Assembly (NCBI GenBank): GCA_035633115.1
Contig: DASQFN010000115.1
Span: 1 to 48,927, forward strand
DNA length: 48,927 bases
Origin: Gemmatimonadaceae bacterium
Lineage (GTDB): Bacteria; Gemmatimonadota; Gemmatimonadetes; Gemmatimonadales; Gemmatimonadaceae
Reading direction: 5' to 3'
Positions 35,486 to 44,282 of this stretch are shown here, in pieces (position 1 is the first letter of the stretch; every line of letters begins with the position of its first letter). Under the pieces are notes generated by a model. That model ran no database searches. It saw nothing but the letters and a program-made list of their open reading frames with translations, and had not been told where the DNA came from. Position numbers and translations under genes: made by a program.

Positions 35486-35880
35486 CAATCCCAGGGCAGG
35501 AAGATCGACCGCCAATGTTCCGGAACGCGAGCGGGTCGCCCATCGGAACCCAGCGTCACGTAAACGACGGTCGCTTCGCAGATGAGCTCGTCGCGCTGGT
35601 TGTGCGCGGTCTGCTTCACGGTGAAGCTCGTATTGCCAATCGAGACAAGTCCGGTGCGAGTACGGAATTCGTCACCCGGCCGCGCGCTGCCGCTGTACGA
35701 CGCGTCGATGTGCCGCACGACTGCAGTGAGCGAGCGCGTCACGTAATCCTCGAACGTCATGTGCTTCTCGAGCGCCGCCCATCGCGCACGCTCCAGAAGC
35801 ATCAGCATGTAAGCGTGATTGACATGCCCCGCGCTGTCGCAGTCGCTCGGATAGATGTGGATCGTCAGCTCGTCAGCCAT
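35485..35880 (-). CDS. YbgC-like acyl-CoA thioesterase
   Basis: A 131-residue hotdog-fold thioesterase of the 4HBT/YbgC type. PSDCDSAGHVNHAYMLMLLE carries the catalytic Asp and the HVN motif. Upstream partner of the methyltransferase gene in a two-gene operon. Confidence 0.88.
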   Translation of the reverse strand: MADELTIHIYPSDCDSAGHVNHAYMLMLLERARWAALEKHMTFEDYVTRSLTAVVRHIDASYSGSARPGDEFRTRTGLVSIGNTSFTVKQTAHNQRDELICEATVVYVTLGSDGRPARVPEHWRSIFLPWD

Positions 35881-35907
35881 TTCCAGTTGCTGGTTTGCCG
35901 GTCGGTT

Positions 35908-36912
35908 TCAATCAGTGAGGCAGCGAGCGTCGAAGGTTAACCAGAACAGCGTCGGCCCTTTTTTCATCCGTGCAAGATCGAGCGCAGCGACGAACGCTTT
36001 TGCACTGTACGTGGCGTCGAGCTTGATGCCGGACACCCGCTCGAGCAGATCCGCCGCCGCCGTTCCTGCCGCAAGCGGTCGCCCGTACGCGCCTCCGTAA
36101 ACGCGGTGAGTGATGTGCATGTTGTTCGGCATCGGCACAGTCTCTCCGGTTATCCCCGAGATCAGCCGCGCGACGTCGCGCGCCGTGCGCCGCACCTTCG
36201 GAAGATTCACGAATATCCTCGGGCCAACGCGCGCACCGACCACCGGAATGTCCAGTCCCGCGATCGCGAGGCCGAGTGCAATGCCCGCCATCGTTCCGCC
36301 AGTGCCTACCGGCAACACGATATTCGCCGGCGTGGGGAGATCGCCCTGTTTCAGCTGCGCTGCGAGCTCGAGACCCGCATTCACGTGACCGAGCGCGCCA
36401 AGCGGCGAAGTTCCGCCGACGGGAATGAAGTGCACGTTGCGCGTGAGTCGCACGTATCCGCACCGCACGATCGCCCCGATTGGCGTAGCACCGACTCTCG
36501 TCTCTGTCAGCTCGCGCGCCAGCTTATCCGAGATTGTATCGGCCATCGAGTTCATGTCGTGCCGCCATCTCATCGCCATCGTCTCGGCGCCGATTCTTCG
36601 CGCGTGAATCGCCGTACAGAGGACGTGTGTCGACCCCGCTCCGCCCAGGGTCAGGACCGTGTCTCCCGGCCTTACCTCGCCGAGGAGAAACTCGAGTCCG
36701 CGAACTTTGTTGCCGCCGAGCACGGGAGCATTGAAGTCGTCGCGCTTGACCCAGAGTTGCGTCGCGTCGGGAATTCCCTCGATCTCGTGCACCGGAGAGG
36801 GTGGCGTGCACAGCGATACCCGGGGCAGCGCTCGAAGGGCGGGGAAGCGCCGGTAGAGCGGGATGTCGTCGCCAAGCGAATGCGTCCCTGTGACAATTTC
36901 GTCGGTCTGCAC
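35908..36912 (-). CDS. D-cysteine desulfhydrase/ACC-deaminase-family PLP enzyme
   Basis: A 334-residue fold-II PLP enzyme. The PLP lysine is K69 in LGGNKVRGLEFLL; the phosphate loop is VGTGGTMAG. The look is of DcyD/ACC deaminase relatives, which release pyruvate, H2S and ammonia from D-cysteine. GGAGSTHVL matches the usual GGxQSNH with substitutions at two positions, so substrate choice may differ. Divergent from rnd over 49 bp. Confidence 0.82.
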   Translation of the reverse strand: MQTDEIVTGTHSLGDDIPLYRRFPALRALPRVSLCTPPSPVHEIEGIPDATQLWVKRDDFNAPVLGGNKVRGLEFLLGEVRPGDTVLTLGGAGSTHVLCTAIHARRIGAETMAMRWRHDMNSMADTISDKLARELTETRVGATPIGAIVRCGYVRLTRNVHFIPVGGTSPLGALGHVNAGLELAAQLKQGDLPTPANIVLPVGTGGTMAGIALGLAIAGLDIPVVGARVGPRIFVNLPKVRRTARDVARLISGITGETVPMPNNMHITHRVYGGAYGRPLAAGTAAADLLERVSGIKLDATYSAKAFVAALDLARMKKGPTLFWLTFDARCLTD

Positions 36913-36961
36913 GCTTTCAGTCCGTCTGCACGCCTCTAATGGTATTCGCTAGATTGGCTGA

Positions 36962-38116
36962 ATGAAGGCGACGGACACCGAATCGCTCCTGTATCTCGAC
37001 ACTCCGCAGCAGGTCGAGCTCTTTCTCGACGACATTTCCGGAGTGCGCGAAATCGCGCTCGACACCGAGGGAGCGAGCTTCCATCGGTTCATCGATCGAA
37101 TTTACCTCCTCCAGATCACAACGCGAGAACGGAGCGCGGTAATCGACCCGATCCCCATCGGCGCCCCCGCCAGGCTGGGCGAGATGCTCGAGGACCCGGC
37201 CGTCGAGGTCGTCTTTCATGACGCCGATTATGACCTGCGACTTCTGCACCAGGATTATGGCTGGCACGTAAGGAACATCTTCGACACGCGGATTGCCGCC
37301 CAGCTCCTCGGCATCAAATCGTTCGGGCTGGCGGCGCTGCTCGAGGATTTTTTCGGCGTGAAGCTCGAAAAGAAGCACCAGCGTGCCGACTGGTCGCTGC
37401 GGCCTCTCACGCAGGGGATGCTGGATTACGCGGCGCAGGACACGCGGCACCTCCTCGACCTGCGCGACGAGCTGCTATCCCGACTCGAGAAGCTCGGCCG
37501 GCTGGAGTGGGCGAGGGAGGAGTTCGAGCGGCTCGAGGGAACGAAATGGGACCCCGAAGACAACGGCCAGAGTTTCTTGAGGATCAAGGGCGCGCGCGAT
37601 CTGACGCGGCGCGAGCTCGCGCTGCTCCGGGAGCTGGTGCCGTGGCGCGACAGTGTCGCGCGCGAGCTCGACCGCGCGACGTTCAGGGTGATGGGAAACG
37701 AAGTGCTGCTCGACATTGCGCGCACGGCGCCGCGCGACGCGAAGCAGCTCGCGGGTCTCAAGGGAATGCCGCGCGGAATTCTCGAGCGCGGCGGCGCGGC
37801 GATTCTCTCCGCGGTGAAGCGCGGGTTGGAAGTAGCGGAGGAGCATTTGCCGAAGTTTCCGCGCGCGGCGAAGTGGGAGCGCGAGGAGGATTTCGAGGCG
37901 AAGGTCACGAAACTCAAGACCGTTCGTGACGCGGCGGCAACGCGGCTGCTTCTCGACCCGGGAGTCTTATGCTCGCGTGAGCGACTGGAGGCGATAGTCC
38001 GCGCGAAGCCCGAGAAGGTGAAGGATTTAGAGGACGTTCCCGGGTTGAGACGCTGGCAGATCGCGGAGATGGGGGAGGAATTCGTCTCGGCGCTGAAGCA
38101 AACCAGAAGCCTCTAA
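36962..38116 (+). CDS. rnd: ribonuclease D
   Basis: A 384-residue 3'-5' exoribonuclease for tRNA trimming. DEDDy residues are present: LDTEG (Asp34, Glu36), FHDADYDL and MLDYAAQDTRHL (Tyr156, Asp160). An HRDC-type helical domain follows at about 205-290, and a second at the end. Confidence 0.92.
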   Translation: MKATDTESLLYLDTPQQVELFLDDISGVREIALDTEGASFHRFIDRIYLLQITTRERSAVIDPIPIGAPARLGEMLEDPAVEVVFHDADYDLRLLHQDYGWHVRNIFDTRIAAQLLGIKSFGLAALLEDFFGVKLEKKHQRADWSLRPLTQGMLDYAAQDTRHLLDLRDELLSRLEKLGRLEWAREEFERLEGTKWDPEDNGQSFLRIKGARDLTRRELALLRELVPWRDSVARELDRATFRVMGNEVLLDIARTAPRDAKQLAGLKGMPRGILERGGAAILSAVKRGLEVAEEHLPKFPRAAKWEREEDFEAKVTKLKTVRDAAATRLLLDPGVLCSRERLEAIVRAKPEKVKDLEDVPGLRRWQIAEMGEEFVSALKQTRSL

Positions 38117-38140
38117 GAGCCAAAGACTAAAACCAAAAGA

Positions 38141-38467
38141 CTAAAACCCGAGGTACGCCCTCACTCTCGGCTCCATTTTCTCGGGCGTCCAGAACGGAGT
38201 CCACACCAGATTAATGTCGGCGGACTCCACTCCCGGAAGACTTTCGATCTCGCGCTGAGCGTCGCCCATGATCTCGGGGCCGGAGGGGCAGCCCGGCGAG
38301 GTCAGAGTCATGTCGACTTTGACCTTCGGCCCTTCAACCGCGATCGAATAGACAAGGCCGATGTCCATGATGTTCAGGTCGAGCTCGGGGTCCTTCACCC
38401 GGCGAAGGGCGAGCTTCACCTGATCCTCACTGACGACGGGAGCGGTAGGAACTGGCTGATCGGACAT
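38141..38467 (-). CDS. DUF59/MIP18-type iron-sulfur assembly protein
   Basis: A 108-residue protein of the SufT/PaaD-like family: LRRVKDPELDLNIMDIGLVY, LTSPGCPSGPEI with the conserved Cys, and LVWTPFWTPEKM. Members help mature Fe-S proteins. Convergent with rnd. Confidence 0.9.
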   Translation of the reverse strand: MSDQPVPTAPVVSEDQVKLALRRVKDPELDLNIMDIGLVYSIAVEGPKVKVDMTLTSPGCPSGPEIMGDAQREIESLPGVESADINLVWTPFWTPEKMEPRVRAYLGF

Positions 38468-38673
38468 ACCTTAAGATAGCGGCCCCTGCGCGTGGCGTGG
38501 TCCATCAGATCTACAGAGAGAATCACGGGTGAGAGCGTCCAGGAATCCAGGCCGCGAGGCCGCAGGTGAGGTTTCAGGGATCTCTCGCACCTCGCCTGAC
38601 CCCTTCAAGCCTCGGCTCCTGTTGCCGGGCACCCGTGTTTCTCTTTGTAGAACCTTGGCTTTGCCGGCCGGCG

Positions 38674-40134
38674 CTACTTCCGCTTCGACCTGGCCGAGGT
38701 TTTCTTCGCGACCGCGCTCTTGTTCGAAGAGCGCTTGGCCGAGCTGGCAGCCTTCTTCTTCTTGAGCGCCGCGGCCCGCGCTTTCGCGCTCCGGCTCTTC
38801 GCCGACTTCGACGACGCCGCGCGGCGGCTCGCCAGCGCGCAGCTCACACGCGCACGCTTGCGGCTCGCGCGAGTCGACTTCCCTCGGCGGGACTTGAGCG
38901 CCGAGCACCGCACCGGCCTGACCACCGTGTTCCAGCCTATCTCGCGGTCGCTGCGGAACGCGCTGGGCATCGCGAGCAACGGCGTCGGCCCGTCCACAAC
39001 CGCCAGCACCGCTGCGTCAGACAGGTCGGCACGCACGTCCATGATGATCTTTCCGGGATGGCGCGCCTTTGCGGCGTGAACGCGATTCGTCAGGAGGATG
39101 ACGAACATCTCGCGGTCGGGATCGATCCAGATCGACGTCCCCGTGAACCCCGTGTGTCCGTATGCGCGCTGCGTGAGATATTGTCCCGAGCCGTCTTCGC
39201 CATCGGCCGTGTCCCAGCCGAGTGCGCGATGTCCGGCCGTGCGACGCGTAAACAGTGCGACTGTCGGCTCCGACAGAATGTGAACTCCGTCGTATGTGCC
39301 GCCGCTCAACATCATCTGCGCGAAGATCGAAAGATCAGCCGCGGTGCTGAACAGTCCCGCGTGACCTGCGATCCCGCCGAGCGCATAAGCGTTCTCGTCG
39401 TGCACTTCGCCCTTCAGCGGATATCCGCGCGGCGGAGTCACTTCGGTGGGCGCAATGCGATAGCGCACTGAATCGGCGGGACGGTAGAACGTGTCGCGCA
39501 TCCCGAGCGGGCCGAAGACGCGCCGCTCGAGGAAGTGATCGAGCCGCTCGCCCGAGACTTTCTCGACGATCATGCCGAGCACGTCGGCGCCGAGGTCGGA
39601 ATACACGTAAGCAGTGCCGGGCACGTGCTTGAGCTCGGTGGCGAGCACCATGTCGCGCGCCATCTGCGGACTGTGCGCAACCCGCCACAGATCTCGCCCC
39701 GCGGGGAGACCGGAACGGTGAGTGAGCAGCTCACGCACGGTCACCTGATCCTTGATGCCGCCCGAGAAGGCGGGGAGATAGCGGAAGACGGGAGCGTCGA
39801 GATCGACCTTCTTCTCGTCGTGAAGGATCATGATCGCCGTCGTTGTGCCGACGACTTTGGACAGAGAGGCGATGTCGTAGATGGTCTTGTCCGCGTCGAC
39901 GTTGCTGCTGACGGGGGACCATGAGAGCTTGCCGAAGCCTTTTTCCCAGACGGTCGCGCCCTTGCGCCCGACTACCACGGACGCACCTGGGTACCCTCCA
40001 GCACTAATACCGCGCTGGACGACACGATCGATGGCTTCGAGGCGGGAGGATGACATCCCGACCGCGTCCGGTGCTTTGACCGGAAGACCTTCCTTACCGA
40101 CCAGCGTAAGGACGGTGACAATGACTCTCAGCAC
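38674..40134 (-). CDS. serine hydrolase (beta-lactamase fold) with histone-H1-like tail
   Basis: 486 residues. The serine beta-lactamase/esterase domain (about 20-365) has SxxK at S90-K93 (IASLSK), Y-S-D in YVYSDLG and HTGFTG in the KTG place, typical of exported peptidoglycan-acting or esterase proteins. From about residue 400 the protein becomes a Lys/Ala/Ser/Arg-rich tail (e.g. SAKSRSAKARAAALKKKKAA) like histone H1 or AlgR3-type tails. The tail could bind DNA, teichoic or other anionic polymer. The signal segment (VIVTVLTLVG) is short and doubtful. Confidence 0.82.
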   Translation of the reverse strand: MLRVIVTVLTLVGKEGLPVKAPDAVGMSSSRLEAIDRVVQRGISAGGYPGASVVVGRKGATVWEKGFGKLSWSPVSSNVDADKTIYDIASLSKVVGTTTAIMILHDEKKVDLDAPVFRYLPAFSGGIKDQVTVRELLTHRSGLPAGRDLWRVAHSPQMARDMVLATELKHVPGTAYVYSDLGADVLGMIVEKVSGERLDHFLERRVFGPLGMRDTFYRPADSVRYRIAPTEVTPPRGYPLKGEVHDENAYALGGIAGHAGLFSTAADLSIFAQMMLSGGTYDGVHILSEPTVALFTRRTAGHRALGWDTADGEDGSGQYLTQRAYGHTGFTGTSIWIDPDREMFVILLTNRVHAAKARHPGKIIMDVRADLSDAAVLAVVDGPTPLLAMPSAFRSDREIGWNTVVRPVRCSALKSRRGKSTRASRKRARVSCALASRRAASSKSAKSRSAKARAAALKKKKAASSAKRSSNKSAVAKKTSARSKRK

Positions 40135-40459
40135 TTCGTACTCCTTCCTGCAATGTAGGTACGCAATGCGCCATGGCAGAGTTCCATCAGGAACCCCGGC
40201 TTAAGCTGCCGAAACGGCGCACCAGCACCTTCCCTAGAGGTGACGACCCATCCCCGGCCCCGTCACCCCACCGCCATAGTAATGAACAATTGCAATTTTC
40301 GCCCCTGTTTTTTTCGTGTGCCAGCGTACCAACCCGTTGGGGCCCATACATCTGTGAGCCGGCCAGCTCACAGATGCCGGCCCGGAAACGAGGGCTCCGA
40401 CAACCGTACGAAAGGCGACAACTCTCTGACATTTGCCGGTGACTAAACTTCCAGACGGG
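40135..40459. other. intergenic region before the ECF sigma operon
   Basis: About 325 bp between divergent genes: promoters of both should lie here. It contains the palindrome listed separately and an AT-richer stretch (40280-40318) unlike its surroundings. No small gene recognised. Confidence 0.45.
40349..40376. promoter_or_regulatory. perfect 11-bp inverted repeat upstream of the sigma operon
   Basis: CATCTGTGAGC and GCTCACAGATG form a perfect 11-bp stem around a 6-base spacer. It lies about 85 bp before the sigma gene, with no T-run on either side. A dimeric-regulator operator or a leader hairpin is possible. Confidence 0.5.
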
Positions 40460-41032
40460 ATGCAGACCGACGAACTCGAGCTGAAACGCGCCATGAACGG
40501 CGATGAGCGCGCGATGCGGCAGCTTTGGCTGCGGCATTCGCCGCACATCGATGCTGTCGTGCGCCGCCTCTGCGGCGACCACGACATCGCCGCAGACATC
40601 GCGCAGGAAGTCTGGATCCAGATATTTCGCGCGCTTCCCGGGTATCGCGGCGAGTCGCAGTTCGGAACGTGGGCGCACAGGATCGCCGTGAATCGCACTC
40701 TGAACGCGCTCAGAAAGGTGAAGCGGCTCGCGAAGATCGAGACCGAGATCGAGGACGACAGCGCATTCGTCGAGGGCGACAGCGACAGGACCTTCCTCGC
40801 GGAGTCGATCGAGAAGGCGATGACGCAGCTCTCGCCTGGCGCGAGAATGGTTTTCGTGCTGCACGACATCGAAGGCTACACGCACGACGAGATTGGAAAG
40901 GAGCTCGGCATCACGTCGGGCGGATCGAAATCACAGCTTTTCAAGGCGCGCGCCAAGCTTCGCCGGCTGCTGGCGCACCTCGTGGACGAATCAAATGCCG
41001 GCGTAGGAAGAACACATGCTGCCCCTATCTGA
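40460..41032 (+). CDS. ECF-type RNA polymerase sigma factor
   Basis: About 190 residues. Region 2 reads DIAQEVWIQIFRALPGYRGE and FGTWAHRIAVNRTLNALRK; region 4 reads LSPGARMVFVLHDIEGYTHD and GKELGITSGGSKSQLFKARA. ATG 40460 is chosen; GTG 40439 in the same frame is possible. Its 3' end overlaps the next gene by 17 bases. Confidence 0.92.
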   Translation: MQTDELELKRAMNGDERAMRQLWLRHSPHIDAVVRRLCGDHDIAADIAQEVWIQIFRALPGYRGESQFGTWAHRIAVNRTLNALRKVKRLAKIETEIEDDSAFVEGDSDRTFLAESIEKAMTQLSPGARMVFVLHDIEGYTHDEIGKELGITSGGSKSQLFKARAKLRRLLAHLVDESNAGVGRTHAAPI

Positions 41033-41705
41033 AAACGAACTGGACGAACTCGTTGCTCGCGAGCGCGAGCGTGGCGCTCCTCCACTCACCGACTGGGACT
41101 CTCTCGCGGATCGACTGCGCGCAGAGGGACTCATCAAGGCTCCGGCATTCGGCGGCGGCGGCGGGGGCGGGGGCGGCGGCCCACGGTTCACCACCCGCAC
41201 CTGGATGCAGGCCGCGGCGGCGCTGCTGCTCGTTGCCGGTGGAGCTGCAATCGGACGCGTCACCGCTCCCGCGTCATCGAGCGAGACCACGCCGGCCCAG
41301 TCAGCGCAAACCGCTGCCTCGTCTGCACCGAAGGCATCGGCTTCCGCACAGACGCCAGCGCCTGGACAAACCGCGAGCGCTGCGGTCGCGAGCAACGCTC
41401 CGGAATTCCGCTCGCCCGAGGAAGCGTGGGAGGTTCTCAACCGCGCCGGCGAAGAGTACCAGCGCGCTTCCGCGTATCTCTCGGCCAGCAATACCGAGGT
41501 TCCGCTGCCGACGAATCCCGACACGTACCGCACGCGGCTCGCCGCGCTCGACAACGTGATGAGCGAGATGCGCTCGGCGTTGAACGAAGCGCCGCACGAT
41601 CCGGTGATCAACCAGTACTACCTCGCAACGGTGGGCGCGCGCGAGGCGACACTGAGGCAGCTCGGCACCACGCTTCCGGCGGGCGCGAAGCTGAACCGTT
41701 TTTGA
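41016..41705 (+). CDS. putative membrane anti-sigma factor with poly-Gly tract
   Basis: 229 residues. A short N-terminal cytoplasmic part (ENELDELVARERERGAPPL) is followed by a run of ten glycines (about 46-55) and one membrane segment (AAAALLLVAGGAAIGRV). An Ala/Ser/Pro-rich linker and a helical domain form the outer part. The overlap with the sigma gene and the topology suggest an anti-sigma factor, but no zinc or ASD motif is seen. The Gly run is coded by a GC-only repeat (41152-41181). Confidence 0.7.
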   Translation: MLPLSENELDELVARERERGAPPLTDWDSLADRLRAEGLIKAPAFGGGGGGGGGGPRFTTRTWMQAAAALLLVAGGAAIGRVTAPASSSETTPAQSAQTAASSAPKASASAQTPAPGQTASAAVASNAPEFRSPEEAWEVLNRAGEEYQRASAYLSASNTEVPLPTNPDTYRTRLAALDNVMSEMRSALNEAPHDPVINQYYLATVGAREATLRQLGTTLPAGAKLNRF

Positions 41706-41728
41706 AAACGATTAGGCGGATTGGACGG

Positions 41729-42577
41729 ATGAACAGAACAACGATAATGCGAATCTCACTTGCGCTCATCGTGCTCGCGGCGATGATACCGCGAGCGGCG
41801 CACGCGCAGCGTGAAGCGTCGCGCGGATGGGTGGGCGTTGCGTACACAACTGGAGTCGGCACAACCGACCACAACGGCGCGATGGTCTTCGCCGATTATC
41901 CGGTGATCGAATCCATCGAGCCGAACTCTCCCGCCGAGCGTGCCGGACTGTCCGCGGGTGACACGATCCTGGCGATGAACTCGCAGGATCTTCGAAAGAG
42001 CCCGCTTCCTGTCGCGAGTATGGTGCAGCCGGGAAAGAGGATCGTCTTCCGGTTCAGACGGAACGCCGTGCGCGAGGTGACGCTCACCGTTGCGCCCCGT
42101 CCGCGCGGCAGCAGGGAATCGTACGAGGTCACGATCTTCGGCCCGGCGCTCTCGCCATCGCAGCCGCTGGGCAGCGGCCCCGGGTCGCAAGTTCTTCTCC
42201 GACGCCCGCGGCCGGCAGCCGAGGTCGCGGCAAGAGCTGCGGCCGCGCCGGTCACGCCGATCGCGGCAATGCCGTCGATCGTCCTGGGCGGACCGAGAAT
42301 CCTCGCTTTGGCCGGCGCCGAGCTCACGGAGCTCAACCCCGGACTCGGCGCACTGGCCGGAGTGGAGACGCCCGGAGTGTTCGTGATCAACGTCGCGGTG
42401 GGCACGCCGGCGAAGGAATCGGGCCTCCGTCCGGGCGACGTCATCGTCAAGGCCGGATCGCTGGCAATCGGCGATCCGGGCGAGCTCATCCGGGCGTTCA
42501 GGGAATCGAACGGCAGCTCGCTGAGGCTTGAGATCATCCGGAACAAAAAGCCTCAGACGATCACGCTGCGCTGGTAA
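41729..42577 (+). CDS. periplasmic protein with two PDZ domains
   Basis: 282 residues. Signal peptide (ISLALIVLAAMIPRAAHAQ), PDZ 1 at about 35-115 (SIEPNSPAERAGLSAGDTIL) and PDZ 2 at about 195-282 (GTPAKESGLRPGDVIVKAGS). No protease domain. It follows the putative anti-sigma gene by 23 bp and likely belongs to its operon. It may present envelope-stress peptides or tether a partner of the anti-sigma factor. Confidence 0.85.
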   Translation: MNRTTIMRISLALIVLAAMIPRAAHAQREASRGWVGVAYTTGVGTTDHNGAMVFADYPVIESIEPNSPAERAGLSAGDTILAMNSQDLRKSPLPVASMVQPGKRIVFRFRRNAVREVTLTVAPRPRGSRESYEVTIFGPALSPSQPLGSGPGSQVLLRRPRPAAEVAARAAAAPVTPIAAMPSIVLGGPRILALAGAELTELNPGLGALAGVETPGVFVINVAVGTPAKESGLRPGDVIVKAGSLAIGDPGELIRAFRESNGSSLRLEIIRNKKPQTITLRW

Positions 42578-42634
42578 AAACACAAGAAGAATAGGGCGAG
42601 CTATCAGGCGTCAGGCTTTCAAGGCGCCCGGCAT

Positions 42635-42692
42635 CAGGAACTGCCCAATGACTCCCGGCGGCAAAGTGGGTCATTGGGTATGCCGTTCCCTG
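42635..42692. repeat. interrupted inverted repeat (REP-like)
   Basis: CAGGAAC (42635-42641) and CCCAATGAC (42644-42652) are mirrored by GTCATTGGG (42670-42678) and GTTCCCTG (42685-42692, one extra base). The whole can fold into a long stem after the PDZ gene. It may be a terminator or a REP-type element. Confidence 0.55.
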
Positions 42693-42736
42693 ACTGGCTA
42701 TCAGGAGCCTTCCGCCGAAAACCGATTGCTTGGCGG

Positions 42737-42806
42737 TTGCCAGGATGGCGCTGCCGAGCGTATCTATGCGTTACATGCACTCGGTTTCCATTGGGAGTCC
42801 GAGTGC
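42737..42806 (+). promoter_or_regulatory. conserved promoter and start-codon hairpin, copy 2
   Basis: TTGCCA (42737-42742) and TATCTA (42761-42766) are 18 bp apart. GCACTCGG (42777-42784) pairs perfectly with CCGAGTGC (42799-42806), an 8-bp stem. The 14-base loop shows the SD GGGAG, and the GTG start (42803-42805) is inside the right arm. Nearly the whole predicted 5' UTR is this hairpin. Confidence 0.75.
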
Positions 42807-43168
42807 CTGTTACGGCAAAACTTTCACGCAAATTCTACGAGCGGCTGGGCGATGACATTGCCGGTGAGCTCGTGGACTGGTTCAACGCGGTGGACGCTAC
42901 ATACCAGCAGCAGCTGCGACACATCAACGAGCTGAACTGGGAGCGATTCAAGGCCCAGCTAGATGCCACGCGTTCCGCGCTTGACGGTGAAATGCAAGCA
43001 ATGCGCGCGGAGCTGCGGGGTGAAATGCAAGCAATGCGCTCGGAGCTGCGCGGTGAAATGGCAGCGATGCGCGCCGACCTTCTCAAATGGATGTTCGTCT
43101 ACTGGACGGGAACCGTCGTCACGCTCGGCGGACTGATCGTCGCGATGGCGGTTTTCGGCCCGAATTAA
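42803..43168 (+). CDS. small coiled-coil, tail-anchored protein, copy 2
   Basis: 121 residues from GTG 42803. Same N-terminal block as copy 1 (one substitution within the first 34). The coil carries EMQAMRAELRG and EMQAMRSELRG, then EMAAMRADL. The C-terminal segment (MFVYWTGTVVTLGGLIVAMA) is the anchor. Convergent with the flavoprotein gene, 7 bp apart. Confidence 0.82.
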   Translation: MPVTAKLSRKFYERLGDDIAGELVDWFNAVDATYQQQLRHINELNWERFKAQLDATRSALDGEMQAMRAELRGEMQAMRSELRGEMAAMRADLLKWMFVYWTGTVVTLGGLIVAMAVFGPN

Positions 43169-43175
43169 AATCGGC

Positions 43176-44111
43176 TTAGTCGAGCCGCCGCGACTCCGGC
43201 ACAAGTGAATGGTGGATGGCAAGCGCAGCAACAGCGCCACTCGCAGCTGCTGCGATCGCCAGCTGCGGGCCCGGCGTGATGTCCCCGGCCGCGTAGACAT
43301 TCTTCACCGACGTGCGATTGTTCTCCTTCACTTCAATCAGGCCATCCTCATCGCGCGTGCAGCCCAGCTGCTTGCCGATGTCGTCCGCGGGGTACTGTCC
43401 GATCGCGAAGTAGAGACGGTCGCAGTCGAGTGACATCCCCCCGGCGAGCTCGAGGCAGGTGATCTCCCCGTTATTCGACTTGATGCAGGTGATCTTCTGC
43501 TCGAGCGTCGGAATGTTGAGGTTCTTGAGCTGCGCGAGATACTCGGCGTTGATCGCCGCGGGCTCCCCATTCGTGCAGATGACGATCTTCTCCGTCCACG
43601 TGGTGAGCGCGAGCGCCATGCCCACAGCCTTACGTCCGGTTCCGACGACGACGGTCTTCCGTCCGTGCGTCTCGTATCCGTCGCAGTCGGGACAGACGTG
43701 CGCCGTCTCGCCGTAGCAGTCCTCGAGACCGGGGATGGGCGGCCAGTGGTCCTTGATGCCGATCGCAAGCAACAGTCGCCGCGCTTCGATTGATTTTCCG
43801 CTCTTCAGCTGAAGGCGATAGCAGTCGTCGTCGATCTCCTTCACCGTATCGACAGTATCGTCGATCAATACAGCACCGTACTTCTCGGCGTCGGTGCGCC
43901 CGCGCTTGCGGAGCTCGGGCGACCGGATGCCGTGTGCGCCGAGGAATCCGTTGATGCCGCGGGTCTCCCAGTTGCGCGGCTCGCCTGAATCCACGAGGAC
44001 GACCGAGTGCATGTAGCGCGCGAGCCATAGCGCCGCGGAAAGCCCGGCCGGTCCGCCGCCGATTACAGCTACATCATACGTGTAAGAATCTGGTGTGGTC
44101 ACTACAGTCAT
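43176..44111 (-). CDS. thioredoxin-reductase-like FAD/NAD(P) oxidoreductase
   Basis: 311 residues from ATG 44111 (ATG 44156 is also possible; no clear SD for either). FAD motif VIGGGPAGLSAALWLAR, redox CPDCDG (CxxC), second nucleotide site VVGTGRKAVGMALAL, and a final NVYAAGDI motif. It is a TrxB-family flavoprotein of the ferredoxin/NADPH- or peroxiredoxin-reducing sort. No thioredoxin gene is adjacent. Confidence 0.88.
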   Translation of the reverse strand: MTVVTTPDSYTYDVAVIGGGPAGLSAALWLARYMHSVVLVDSGEPRNWETRGINGFLGAHGIRSPELRKRGRTDAEKYGAVLIDDTVDTVKEIDDDCYRLQLKSGKSIEARRLLLAIGIKDHWPPIPGLEDCYGETAHVCPDCDGYETHGRKTVVVGTGRKAVGMALALTTWTEKIVICTNGEPAAINAEYLAQLKNLNIPTLEQKITCIKSNNGEITCLELAGGMSLDCDRLYFAIGQYPADDIGKQLGCTRDEDGLIEVKENNRTSVKNVYAAGDITPGPQLAIAAAASGAVAALAIHHSLVPESRRLD

Positions 44112-44282
44112 GACCGGCGCTGGTGCAAAATAGAGTCCTGTAGTCTGAACTGTCATCGCGGCAATGCGACGGGATAACACAGAACAGAAATACGGGAAAC
44201 TCACGACGCGCGAACTGAATGGGTCCAGATAAACCAATCCCGAGCGCCGTTTGTCCAATCTTGATACGACCCGGAGTTCGAT

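Noticed and set aside
38471-38908. 145-codon minus frame overlapping the serine-hydrolase tail
   Set aside because: Composition is low-complexity and no family motif is seen; most of it is an alternative frame of the Lys-rich tail.
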